A stretch of DNA of 64,000 bases, from NCBI GenBank assembly GCA_009801085.1, contig VNWV01000006.1, positions 1,240,001-1,304,000 on the forward strand. The letters are read 5' to 3'. The notes beneath the pieces are model-generated. The model saw only the letters and a list, made by a program, of their open reading frames with translations, ran no database searches and had not been told where the DNA came from. This stretch comes from Lasiodiplodia sp. COLG20. Taxonomy: Eukaryota > Ascomycota > Dothideomycetes > Botryosphaeriales > Botryosphaeriaceae. Positions 46,943 to 57,646 of this stretch are shown here, piece after piece; the first letter of the stretch is position 1, and each line of letters opens with the position of its first letter. The translations under genes and the position numbers were made by a program.

Positions 46943-49554
46943 TCCATCCTCGTTGTCATTAGTCGAGTATGTTTCTGCCATGGCAGCTTTCGTCACTAGA
47001 TCCAATAGACGGCTCTACGACCAGGCGCTTTGAGGATGAACACTAATCAGTGGTGATCCAACGATTTCTGATGGCGGCGTCGTCCCGGAAATAATTCTGC
47101 ATATCCGGCTCCCCGCACTGTGTCGTTGGCAACTGCTCCCGACTATCCCGGACCTCAATCCCGGGTCTCTCACGTGGTTTGCGAGCATCTCATGAACACT
47201 GCCAGCAAATTCCTTCTTTGACTTCTCTTTCTGTTTTTTCAACTGAAACTTCTGGCATTGACGACAGTAATGACTCTCCTACTTCTTCGATTCTTGGCAA
47301 CCTCATGAACCTTGGTCTGCCCGTTCACCGGCTCGACTCGACTGCGGAGTCTGAGCCCGGGCCGGCGAGCCTTTGTACTCTTCATTTCGCAACCCCATGG
47401 CATTGCACTTTTCGTTGCGGACAAAACGGGCATTTTTCTTTCAGCAGCTGTCTACGGGAAGCTCGCGTGGTTGCACAGCGGCAAGACCAAAGGATCCGGT
47501 TAATGCGACGATTAAGATTCTACTTTCGGCGTCTGCGGGTGGGGTTTTCGGATAGAGCGAGACAACAGCCATCCCAGGACGGACGGCAATGTTCCTAACT
47601 TCTAGTGCCTGAAGTTGAAAAAGGACATTTGTCTTTGCCTGGATCTCAGTCTTCTCTCCATCTGCCGCTCGGAATCTTGCAAGCAGTGGAGGCAGCCTTG
47701 GGGATGTCATTTGATTCGTGCTTTTTTTGTGCGACATTTTGTGTGAGCGGGTGACGACGCCGACGAATTGAAAGAAAGCATCAAGGGAACAAGAAAAGAG
47801 CGAGCGACCTATTCCTTGCTTTACCTTTGGTTTCCGGTCAGATCTTTTTTGTCGATGATGGACGAAACGGGATATGGACGACGAACGAAAGGACATGCCA
47901 TATGACGACCAAAAGCAATCCCTTGCGCGTCTGGTTTTCCTTTGATGTTCAGTGGATTCATGTGATGTTTTTTTTTTCTCGGTTGGGATTCAAGGCTTTG
48001 ACAATCCGGCCAAAAGGGACAGCAGCATGGGGGTTTGGGGAGCATTCGGACTTAGTACTTACTTTCTCTGCTCCACTTTCTATTTTTTACAACTCGCAGC
48101 TTCGGCTGAGAGGGCAATCTTCTTTCGGAGGTGGTTCTTGGTTTGATTTACGCGGTTTTGGGGGACTTTGACTTCTATTTCCTTGGTCGCTTTTTGGTTC
48201 TCACGGTTTTATGAAATAATGCGGAAATTCCAAAAAAGCCTTCTTGTTCACAGACCATATCTGCTCCACCATCCAGATCCACTCCCACCTCCACTCAGCC
48301 TAATTCTTTCCTAATTTAGGAGGAATGTGGCAAATTTCATCCCTCGCTAATAGCCAACCAGTCATGGTGTTGAATTTCTCGACGAGTGGATAAGCTTCGA
48401 TAAGAGCCTACGGAGGTGGGAGTGAATCTGGATGGCGGAGGAGATATCCATACTAAGGGGCTCTTTTAAAGACATGGGTTTTCTTGCTGCAGTCAAATGC
48501 AGGTGAGGTGATGCCACGCGGGCTGCGGCAAGTGTGCATTCCCGCATGCGCCTGCGGCGGGGGGCGTTGTGTGCAACTAACGCTGCTGCACCCGCGCCGG
48601 ACCGACGTTTCTTTGCAGTAGTGAACGTGTCATGGTTGGTGTTGTGTGTTCTGGAGCCCTACTCGACAGCGCTGGAACATTCCACTTCCCGGCGATCAAC
48701 CCGCAGTGAGGGGAGGTAGTTTGCCTGCCCGATTCGGCCGAGTGCATTGGTAATGGTCGAGAGGGGAAGGCTCCCCACGCACCTGTTTTGCCATGTGCTT
48801 TTTGCCCATTTCTTGTCCGGTTCCCCGTGCCGGGTTCGGGTTCATCAGATCACTCGAATAATCAGACCGGCAAGGCTGGTGGGGAGGGGGGCTGGTTTTC
48901 GTTGGTTCGGCGGCATTGGATGGTTGGTAGGCGGTTGGTGGTGCTGACGTATGTATGTCATCCTTGCTCTTCCCAACTCCCCTCCCCACCGACATCAGCG
49001 TGCGGCTCGCGCTAATAAGCGCACAGAAACGCGTGGGCCTGTCATGGTGCTTGACATGTGAAGTCCCCACCGTTTTCCTGTAGCGGCCCATCCTATTCTG
49101 ACTGGCGGCGGGGCTCAACCAAGGCCGAGACCAACGGCTTCTGCACGCCTCCTGAAGGATTTTGGGGGAACCGTTGTTAGCACTCGGCCGTTGGAGATCT
49201 CGGGAAATGCTTTTGTGGCGTGAGCTAATTTATTGTTACTTGCAAGGATCTGTAATTTCTATCCCGTCAAGTGTTGGGAAAACGCCTCTTACAAGTCCCC
49301 ATCGCCTTGCGGCGAATACCGTCCTCTTGCTCTTCCGGTTTATCCTTTCCGTACACGTTTGTTGCGCCATCTCCACGAGAACAAAAGATGAAAAAGAAAT
49401 GGGAAAAAGAAAGAAAAAACACGAAGGGAAACGATAGGAGAAGGCACGTCAGCCTCAGTCCCCCCGGCTCAAACGCTCCGGTAGACGCCAATACGAAGCA
49501 GGTAACGAAATCCCGCTTCGGCACAAGTGATAAAATCATTGCCATTCCCGTTCT
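46943..49554. other. Convergent intergenic region, T-rich
   Basis: 2.6 kb between StuA (+) and the ankyrin gene (-). T- and G-rich plus strand with T runs (e.g. near 47967-47977). Frames up to 151 codons exist but none shows domain-like sequence. It probably holds a long StuA 3' UTR. No RNA gene recognised. Confidence 0.55.
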
Positions 49555-50822
49555 TTAGTCTCCACTCTGCGCCCTCGCTCTCGAATGGAATCGGCCAGCA
49601 CTCCATTCGTTCTGTCCCATGGTGGGCGTCCCACCACCCGCCGACCCTTTCGGCGTCATCGGTCTCCTCCTCTCGACGGGACTCCAGTCGCCCGTTCTGA
49701 GCGGCGGTGGCGGTGCCATCCCAGCAACGCCCCTGTCCAAAGAACTGCGCGGTACGTCACCTGGACCTCTATCCAACGACGTTCGCAAGGGCGGCATGGC
49801 GGCACCGGGTCCCCTGTCTAGAGATGCCCGCGGCAGAATGGCAGCGCCGGGTCCCCTGTCCAAGGACGCTCGCGGTAGCATGACGGCTCCGGGCCCTCTG
49901 TCCAAAGACGTCCGCGGCAGGCCAGCGGTCGGGTCGACTGGAGTCGCGGACGATGAGAGCGGTGGTGGAAGGTCGGTGTCGGGCTGAACGAGCCGCACGC
50001 CGCCAGGCACGGCCTTGTTGGAGCGCAGGGCTTCGCGACGGGCTGCCTGCTGGGCGTGCTGCTGAGCGTCTTTGCCTCGCTGTTGCTGCTCTCCGGAGCG
50101 TGCTCGCTCCTGCTCGGCAATCAGATCCTCGAAGTAGAGTTTTGCTGCTTGGGTGCGCGAGTAGGCCAAAGGGCTCCAGGCATATGCGTTCAGGGCGTGT
50201 GGATTGGCGCCGGCTTGGAGGAGCAGGCGCAGGCACTTGAGCTCTCCGGCGGCAGAGGCGTGGTGGAGGGCGGTGTTGCCGTCGTTGTCGTGGGTCAACG
50301 GGGAGCACGGATAGGGCGCGGATAGGATGTGCGGGAGAAGAGCGGAGGTGCCGTTCTTGGAGGCGTGCATGAGCTGTTGGAGCTGGGGGTTAATAAGGGA
50401 CGGGGCGCGAGTCGAGATAATTTCAGAGCCTTACAACATCCATGCCGTTGAGGTTGGTGTACGGCACGCATTGCGGAAAGCGCGCGACCAGCAGGATGCC
50501 CACCTCGACCTGCCCGCAGGCGGCGGCTAGCATCAGCGGCGTGTCGTGGTCGGTGTTGCGCGAGATGCCGTCATTCTCGTGGCCGGCGTCGATGAGGAAA
50601 GCCTGGCAGGGCGCGGTCAACTTGCGGTCGTGCGGCGGGGAGCGCGCGACGTACGGCAATATCAGTGAAGCCCTCGCGAGCGGCCAGGTGCAGCGACGTG
50701 TTGCTCTTGTCCTCGAAGTCCGGGTTTCGCAAGACGTGCGGGTTGTTGCGAACGATGCGGCGCACCAGCACCAGGTCGTTGAGGCGGATGGCGCGGCGCA
50801 GGCGGATCTCGACGTTGATCAT
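49555..50822 (-). CDS. Ankyrin-repeat protein, Avo2-like (candidate TORC2 subunit)
   Basis: Three exons: 50822-50655, 50602-50435 and 50382-49555; 387 residues. Introns are 52 nt each (donors GTACGT and GTAAGG; acceptors CCAG and CCCCAG), both phase 0. The N-terminal half is ankyrin repeats: MINVEIRLRRAIRLNDLVLV, KSNTSLHLAAREGFTDIA, AFLIDAGHENDG, HDTPLMLAAACGQVEVGILL, then GNTALHHASAAGELKCLRLL and LQAGANPHALNAYAWSPLAY. The order and the charged linker after the last repeat resemble fungal proteins annotated as Avo2, an accessory component of TOR complex 2 at the plasma membrane; I am moderately sure of this. The C-terminal 170 residues are a Gln/Arg helix then a disordered tail with five SLDRG repeats. 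The gene diverges from UTP18 at 265 bp. Confidence 0.85.
49730..49925 (-). repeat. Coding tandem repeat, SLDRGPGA units
   Basis: Five imperfect units of about 36-45 nt, encoding (L)PR(A/T/S)SLDRGPGA(x)(M/I)-type sequence in the tail of the ankyrin protein. The units differ mostly by substitutions and short spacer changes. Confidence 0.85.
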
Positions 50823-51087
50823 GGTGCAGCTGCAGGCGCGGGTCTGACCGCTACATGGCGCTGGGAGAGTGTTATTGCATCGGGTCGTCGTCGTCTGAGC
50901 TCAGGAGGGAGAGAGCCCCGCTGCATGAAAGGATCCGGGGAAGCTTATTACTGCGCGTAGGGCAGCGCGCATCGTCGCCAGTCCGCGCGTCAGGTTGCGG
51001 TGAATTGTCGGCCTTTCGAAACGCCGACCAAGCTACATTTTTTGGACGCCGCCCGCCGACTCTCCACCACCACCACCGCTGCTCCCA
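50823..51087. promoter_or_regulatory. Short bidirectional promoter, ankyrin gene / UTP18
   Basis: 265 bp between divergent ATGs. The UTP18 leader ends in CCACCACCACCACC repeats just before gctcccaATGGCC. No clear RRPE or PAC ribosome-biogenesis element is visible. Confidence 0.5.
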
Positions 51088-53014
51088 ATGGCCCCCGTGT
51101 CCGTCCTCGAGCGCTCCGAGGAGCACGCGCCCTTTCAGCTCCCCGCCGACTTCGCCCGCTATGCCTCGGACAGCGACGCCTCCGCCTCCGACGACGATGT
51201 CGACATGCAAAAGGATGCCACCGAGGAGGAGCTCGAGAGACTCGTCTTTGGCGACCGCACCGGATTCCGGGACGGCGTGAAGAACTTTGGGCGCCAGGGC
51301 GAACTGGTGGTTGCCGACGAGGAAGAGGAGGGCAGCGACCTGGACAACGTCGCAGACGCCGATGTATGTTTTCCGCGACACCACACGCTCGATTGCGCAG
51401 CCTGCTGACGAGCTGCAGCTCTTCTTCGTTGATGCTGGGCCTGATGCCGCCGCCGCCAAAGCCCCCGTCCCCGCTCCAGGCGCAGAGGATTCCGACGACG
51501 ATTTCGCCGACGCTGGGAGGGATGCGCCCGCATGGGAAGACAGTGACGACGAGCGCATGGTGGTCTCGCTGGCCTCAGTACCAAGGCTGAGAAAACTGCG
51601 CAAGACGGAAGATGAAGACCTGATCAACGGCAAGGAGTACGCGCGGAGATTGCGGCGGCAGTTTGAGCGGCTGTACCCGACGCCGGACTGGGCGGTGCCA
51701 GCGACAAGAAGGCCCTCGAGGAAGAGGAGAAAGATTTCCGAGGACGCAGGGTCGTCGGCCGAGGAGGATGCCTCGTCGGATGAGGATATGGACATCGACG
51801 ACGACGACCTCTCCGCCCAGCCGCTTGCGAAGCTGCTCAAGGACGCCGACAGCCTCACGCGGAGGGACACTACGGGAGTGGGCAGGAAGCGGAAACTTCG
51901 CGCCGAGGTGCTCGACATCCAGCGCACAAAAGACATCAGTGGCATACAGCCGTCTGCAATCACCTCTCTATCTTTCCATCCCACCCTTCCACTCCTGCTC
52001 TCGTCTGGTCCCAGCTCGACTCTCTACCTCCACCACGTCCAGCCCGTCCCGCCGAACCCCAACCCCCTTCTCACGTCCTTGCACATCAAGGGCACTCCTC
52101 TCACCACCACTGCCTTCCACCCTTCGCCCGACGATTCGCGGATCTTCCTCAGCGCACGTCGTCGCTACTTCCACGTCTGGAACCTCACGGCCGGCACCAT
52201 CGAAAAGGTCACCCGCGTATACGGCCACCAACAGGAGCAGCGCACCATGGAACGCTTCGCCCTGTCCCCCAACGGCAGGTACATGGCTCTGCTCGGCTCC
52301 GCGCGCAAGGGCGGCGGCTACATCAACATCCTGGACGCTCGCACGCTCCAGTGGCAGAGCCAGGCGCGCATCGAATCGCGCGGCGGCATCGCCGACTTTG
52401 CGTGGTGGGCCGACGGCAACGGTCTCACCATCGCGGGCAAGAACGGCGAGGTCAGCGAGTGGGACGTGGTGGCGCAGCGGCTGCGCGCGCGCTGGGTCGA
52501 CGAGGGCGCCGTCGGCACGTCCGTCGTGGCGCTGGGCGGCCGCAGCGGCCGCGAAGACTGGCTGGGCGGTGACCGTTGGGTCGCCGTGGGCAGCTCCAGC
52601 GGCATCGTCAACATCTACGACCGCCGCGCGTGGCTGCCCGCCGGCGGCAACAAAGCCACCAACGACAACTCCAACGGCGGCGTCCCCGCCACCCCGAGCC
52701 CCGTCAAGGTCCTCGACCAGCTCACGACACCAATCTCGCATCTCCGCTTCTCGCCCGACGGCCAGCTGCTAGCCATGGCCTCGCGCTGGAAGAAGGACGC
52801 CCTCCGCCTCGTGCACCTGCCCAGCTGCACCGTCTACCGTAACTGGCCCACAAACGCCACCCCGCTCGGCCGCATTACCGCCGTGGCCTTTGGAGACGCC
52901 ACCGCCATCAGCGCCGCCGCCGAGGAGGAGGAAGGCCGGAGCGTCGATGCCGAGCTGCTGCTGGCGGTGGCCAACGAGCAGGGAAAGATCAGGATGTGGG
53001 AGATCAGGGCCTGA
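51088..53014 (+). CDS. UTP18: U3 snoRNP / SSU processome WD40 protein Utp18
   Basis: Nucleolar component of the small-subunit processome (UtpB module), needed for 18S rRNA maturation; in yeast its N-terminal motif recruits the Mtr4 helicase. Two exons, 51088-51363 and 51419-53014, with intron 51364-51418 (GTATGT ... GCTGACG ... GCAG); 623 residues. The N-terminus is acidic with EELERLVFGDRTGFRDG and, across the splice, NVADADLFFVDAG. A basic patch (RRPSRKRRK) lies between acidic stretches. The WD40 propeller begins about residue 272 (ITSLSFHPTLPLLLSSG, YFHVWNLTAGTIEKV, RTMERFALSPNGRYMALLG, GSSSGIVNIYDRRAW, PISHLRFSPDGQLLAMAS) and ends GKIRMWEIRA at the very C-terminus. Another AG at 51399-51400 is in frame but would leave a 37-nt intron, too short. 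Confidence 0.94.
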
Positions 53015-53728
53015 GAGGAAATGAGGAGAGGAGCTAGATCGTTGGATTTTTTTTTTTAATTTGGGGTATAGAGGAGTTTCTCGACGGCGATGCAGTTCGA
53101 GAGAAGACTAAAAAGGGACAGGTGTACACCCATTGTATAAACGGGACCATCGGTGTGGTTATGGAACGGGTAAAAAAGTTTTCAATCGAGCTTGGAGAAA
53201 CATCTCCTTGGCTCTTCTTCAGGTCAAAAGTCTGGGTGCGGATATCTAGCAGTGACCACCGGTGTTCATGCCGAATCTACTTTGATCGACAGTGGCCATT
53301 GCAAGATGACCGATTGTTTCAGAAGAGCATGTACATCTGTCTGTGAAGAAATATCTATTTCGAATGCAATGTGCTTTGCCGTTTGCCCGTCTATTATTAA
53401 GCAAGTAAGCAAAAAAAAAAAAAAACAGGAAAAGGGCTGCAAGAAACCGTCCCGTCTATGCTTAAACCCGCTTTCTCTAGGTATCCAGAGTTCCCCGTCC
53501 GCCGAACCTTCTTCCGTAGTTGTTATTGCTCCGTGTTAGTCACCCTGTTAAAAGAAGTCTTCTCTTTCATGCTTTTGTTTTCATGAATACCTTCCGTTTC
53601 CTTTCGCTTTGATTCCCGCTACGCCTTGAGAAATGCTCTGTGATCACATAGTCTAGAGGTTCTTTTTTGGGTTTCTTTTCCTTTTGCCGTGGTCCATTAT
53701 TACACTCCTGCCAAGAGACTCCCTGAGC
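53015..53728. other. Convergent intergenic region
   Basis: 714 bp between UTP18 (+) and TPS2 (-). Contains a T run near 53048 and a 15-base A run near 53411-53425. No gene seen. Confidence 0.65.
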
Positions 53729-56717
53729 TCAGAGTCGAGATTCAGGGATAGTGCCGTCGACGACGGCAACGGCGCCTATGTTACCGGCATCGGCGGAGCC
53801 GTTGAGGAGTGCAACGCACGAGATGACATCCGCCGGCTCCAACAGGTGCCAGGACGCCAACGTCTGCTTCGAGCTAGCACCAACAGTCACAGAGAAGACG
53901 TGGTCCTCCGGTAGCTTCGAGCCGCGAAGAGCGCGGAACATGTCTGTTTAAAACTTTAGTCGAGCCATGGTACGATATCGTGCGATGAATCTTACCTTCG
54001 TCCGTGAAGTCGTCTCCCGAGCACAGGATGAACTCGGGAGGAGAGTCACCATACTCAGCCACAAGCCGCTTTGCAATTTCGCCCTTGTTCACGAACCTTG
54101 GGCGAACCTCGAGGTTAGCCTTGCCGGTCATGACCTCGACCTCGAACTTCTTGGCAACGGTCGACTCGAGATGCTTTTGGCACTCGCGAGCTTGGAACGC
54201 TCCATACTCGGGGTCGGCTCGGCGGTAATGCCAGGTCAGGGCGATCTTCTTCCTCTCTATGAAAGAGCCTGGTCATCGTTAGAATATTCCCACATCAGAA
54301 ATTTTGGGTCACCTACCCTGGGTTCTCTCCGTATAGTGCTGGAAGACATGCATGACTTCCGATTGCCAGCTCATGTCGGTCTTCTCCGTGAGGTTCTCCC
54401 AGATTTCGCTCTTGGGGTGGCGGATGAAACTGCCGTGCTCAGCACTGAGGCCAAGCTCGGTGATGTGCCCCATCCACTCATCAAGGAATGCTTGATCGCG
54501 CCCGCTGATGATCCACACCGCATTGTTCGGATCAGAGGCGAGCGTCTTGATTGTGCGGAGGACCCGATCGGACGGAATTGCAGACTGGGGGTCTTTCACG
54601 ATCGGAGTAAGCGTGCCATCGTAGTCGAACATGAACAGCCTCTTTTTGGCTTTCCTGTACTGAGACAGAAGCTTCGCCCGATCAAGCGCCGGCGTGGCAA
54701 ATGACTGGTCGAAGGACGAAAGGTTGGTCATGAGACGACGTAAGTAGCTGTTGACCCACGCCTGCACGTTGTTCGTGACGACGTGCTTGTAGAGCTGCTC
54801 GTGCTGGTCTTCGCGCTCCTCGTCGGTCATGGTAAGAGCCCGGTCGATGGCATCGGCGACACCGCCGAGGTCCCAAGGGTTGATGTGAATGGCGCTGCCC
54901 AGGCTGCCGGCGGTACCGGAGAACTCGGAAAGGATCAGAGGACCTTTGTTTTCCTTTTGCGCAATGACATACTCCATGCTGGTAGTGTTCATACCATCAC
55001 GGACGCTGGTGATGAGACCGACGTCGGCAACGCGCAAAAGGGCAAAGTACTCCTCCTTGGACAGGTACTGAGGAAAGTGCTGGACTGGAGCGAAGCTGAG
55101 ACTGCCGTGGGCGCCGTTTATTCTGGATACGAGGTCGGAGATCTTGTTGACAAACTTGTCATCGTCGTTGTTGGTCGCCTGGTGAGTCGCCGGGCTGGTG
55201 ACTTGGATGAGGACCACCTTCTCCCGCCACTCCGGATAGCGCTCGAGGAACAGCTCGAATGCTTGCAGCTTTTGCGCAACACCCCTGACGGCATCGAGCC
55301 TGTCGCGGCCGACGATAAGCTTCTTGCCCGCGTAAAGTTCACGGATCCCTTTGACCTTCTCGGTGACGGCTTCGTCGTAAAGAGCAACGCGTTGCGTGGC
55401 AGCCGCATTTATACCGATGGGGAACACATCCACGGCCACGTGGGCGCCGTACGCATCGACGCCAGCGGAAGACGAGTCGAATCCGAGGACGCGTGTGCAG
55501 CAGGACGAGAAGTGGCGCGAGTAGCTGTACGACTGGAAGCCGACCATGTTCGCACCGAGAACGCCCTCGAGGATCTCTTTGCGACGGCTCAGGCACCTGT
55601 AGAACTCGCTGCTGGGGAAGGGGATGTGCAGGAAAAAGCCGATATAAACGTTCGGCAGACGCTGACGGAGGAGGCTGGGAAGCAGGAGAAGGTAGTAGTC
55701 GTGGATCATGATGATGTCGCCGGGCTTGTATATCTCGAGAATCTTGTCGGCGAACATCTTGTTCATGCGGTAGTAGTCGGCCCAGGCCTTGCGTGCGGCA
55801 CGCCCGTCGGCGGGTTCGTTTTGCTTGTAGTGGAAGAGGGTGTACAGCTCCTTGTCGGCAAACTGGCGCCAGCGAGACTGGTCCCTCAGGACTACCACAT
55901 CCTCGTCTTCGTGAAGCTCGTCGTAGAGCCACACGGGCACTATCCTGCCGCCGTGATCACGCTCGAGCTGCTTCTCCAGACGCAGGCGATGCTCCCGGTC
56001 TACGCTGATACCTTCCTGAGCTGGCTGCTGGGGCTTCGCGTCTGCGTCGACGGGGATGGGTGCGGAGGCCTTGTTCAACGGGGTGCCGGCATTGGGGCCC
56101 GTGGCGGTGTCGCCAAGGATAGGTTGGGCGTTCGGAGCAACTTTGATCTCGCCAGTCCATCCGACCAGAGTGTGATTCCAAGGCGAAGAGGCGGAGGCAA
56201 GATAGGAGAAGGAGTCGAACAGGGCAGAAGTGCCGCGCCTGGAGCGGAGCTCCCAATCATTGCCCGGCGAGTAGGCGATGCTGTACGGGACGCAGGTAGT
56301 GGCACTGATGACATGGCCGCTGAGGTTCAGGTTGGGATGGGCCGCCTTTGGATCAACATCTGCCAGATCGGCCTTCTCCGCCGAGTCCAAGGTAGGACGG
56401 CTGAGCCTCCTCAGAATCTCCTCCGGGCTCTTCGCGCCGGCGGCAACGTCGGTGGGCGAGCTCGCGCGATCGTCGTCGGAGGCGTGCATCGAGTTGGGGT
56501 TCCAATTCGGGCCGGAAGGAACCTTCGCGGGGTCGAATGGCAGCGGAGGCTGGTCGCGGGGCGCGTCGGGCTGAACGTAGGCAGAGACGCCGGCGGTGTG
56601 CGAGGTGGGCGTGACGGGCACCTCGGTGTTGGCGGGATTCGTTTCGTCAGAGGATTGGCCCTCTGGCCTCGAGGGCTCGGCAGCCATGGCCAAAGTCTCG
56701 CGCGGGTCGAACTGCAT
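53729..56717 (-). CDS. TPS2: Trehalose-6-phosphate phosphatase Tps2/OrlA with pseudo-synthase domain
   Basis: Removes phosphate from trehalose 6-phosphate in the cytosolic trehalose synthase complex. Three exons: 56717-54317, 54268-53996 and 53943-53729; 962 residues. Introns: 54316-54269 (GTAGGT...CAG) and 53995-53944 (GTAAGA...ACAG); joints YTERTQG-SFIERKK and GDDFTDE-DMFRALR. A disordered Pro/Ser/Asp N-terminus precedes a GT20 domain (about residues 135-610). Here the synthase catalytic His motif reads HDYYL instead of HDYHL, and the DRLD motif is followed by AVRG instead of xxKG, so synthase activity is unlikely, as in yeast Tps2. The HAD phosphatase domain has FDYDGTLTPIVKDP (about 696-704, nucleophile Asp), SGRDQAFLDEW and the metal-binding GDDFTDE. 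An in-frame ATG at 56687 is an alternative start. STRE-like boxes upstream suggest stress control. Confidence 0.95.
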
Positions 56718-57646
56718 TGCGGCGGTCAGCGTGGCCTGCGGCGGGGCAGAGAAGGACGGCCAAGTTGGGTTCGGGGCGCGGACGTGGAATGGCAGCGAAC
56801 ATACCGGCGGGGCTCGGTGGTGGTGTTGGTGCGCGAAGAAGCTGCGATTGACGTCAGGCGCAGCTCAAGATTGGGTAACGAGCTCGCGTCGCTCCTGCGC
56901 GACACCGAGTATCTGTATGCACGAGGCGCGGGGTCTTGCAGCTGGTCGCACCGGGGGGAACGGAGGGGCGGCGATTGGCGGAGGGCACAGTCAGTCAGCG
57001 CGACTGTCAGCTTTAAAGGGTGCGGTGATGGCGTCTGACGCAGCAATAGGAGAAGATCGGCTGTGGAGGAGCGAGCAGCACGAGGCGGTCGCGCGGAGCC
57101 CCTCCAACGGCCAGCCGGGACATTAAGTAAATCCACGTCATTCTAGCCCTTTGGCTTTGCCATGGCCCGGGCCGCCAACGCGAGCCGGCTGTTTCTGGCG
57201 CAGTCTTTGCCATTCCACGCGCACAATTCGATTCTGCCCACCGTCATGCCACGCGCTGTCGCTGCTGTCAGCCCGGTGATGGAAGCTTCACATGCCCCCC
57301 CACCCACGCCGGCGCGCCGTCCCCAAAGCGCCGAGGCCAGCAGCGCGGCGGCCAGAGCGAGATGCTGGCCGACTCGTCGGCCGCGAACGGACACGCCTGC
57401 GTCTCCTTTTTTACCCCCCGGCGTATCCCCTTATTAAGCCACAAACTCGAGAAGCACGCAGCTGCAGCGTCCAGATGCGTGCGCCATTGGCCAATGGGAG
57501 AGCGCCCGGCTCGTGAAAACGGCGGTCCCTGCACGCGCACGTGAATCGGCGAGCCCGTGCCGCCCGACGTGCTCTCCGCGCGCGCCCTCGACAAACGCAG
57601 GAACCACTGCCACAGACTACCTACTGTCCACCGCCGCCCCACGCCC
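56718..57646. promoter_or_regulatory. Divergent promoter, TPS2 / nucleotidyltransferase gene, with STRE-like boxes
   Basis: 929 bp. Contains AGGGG at 56964-56968 and CCCCT at 57099-57103 and 57427-57431, the core of the Msn2/4-type stress response element that controls TPS genes in yeast. It also holds a CCAAT palindrome at 57484-57497. Presence of the motifs is directly seen; their use here is inference, and short motifs occur by chance. Confidence 0.45.
57484..57497. promoter_or_regulatory. Perfect 14-bp palindrome of back-to-back CCAAT boxes
   Basis: CCATTGGCCAATGG, a perfect inverted repeat that places a CCAAT box on each strand, about 150 bp upstream of the ATG at 57647. CCAAT boxes bind the Hap/NF-Y complex in ascomycetes, which regulates mitochondrial genes; the downstream gene appears to encode a mitochondrial protein. 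Confidence 0.5.

Noticed and set aside
51663..52772. A 369-codon frame overlapping UTP18 in another phase, plus antisense frames there
   Set aside because: Arg/Ser/Pro/Ala-rich shadow of the real WD40 gene; no motifs of its own.
54783..57038. A 751-codon open frame on the plus strand, antisense to TPS2
   Set aside because: It mirrors TPS2 codons in the complementary frame. Strong GC bias at third positions removes stops on the opposite strand. Its translation shows no domain, while the minus strand encodes an unmistakable Tps2.
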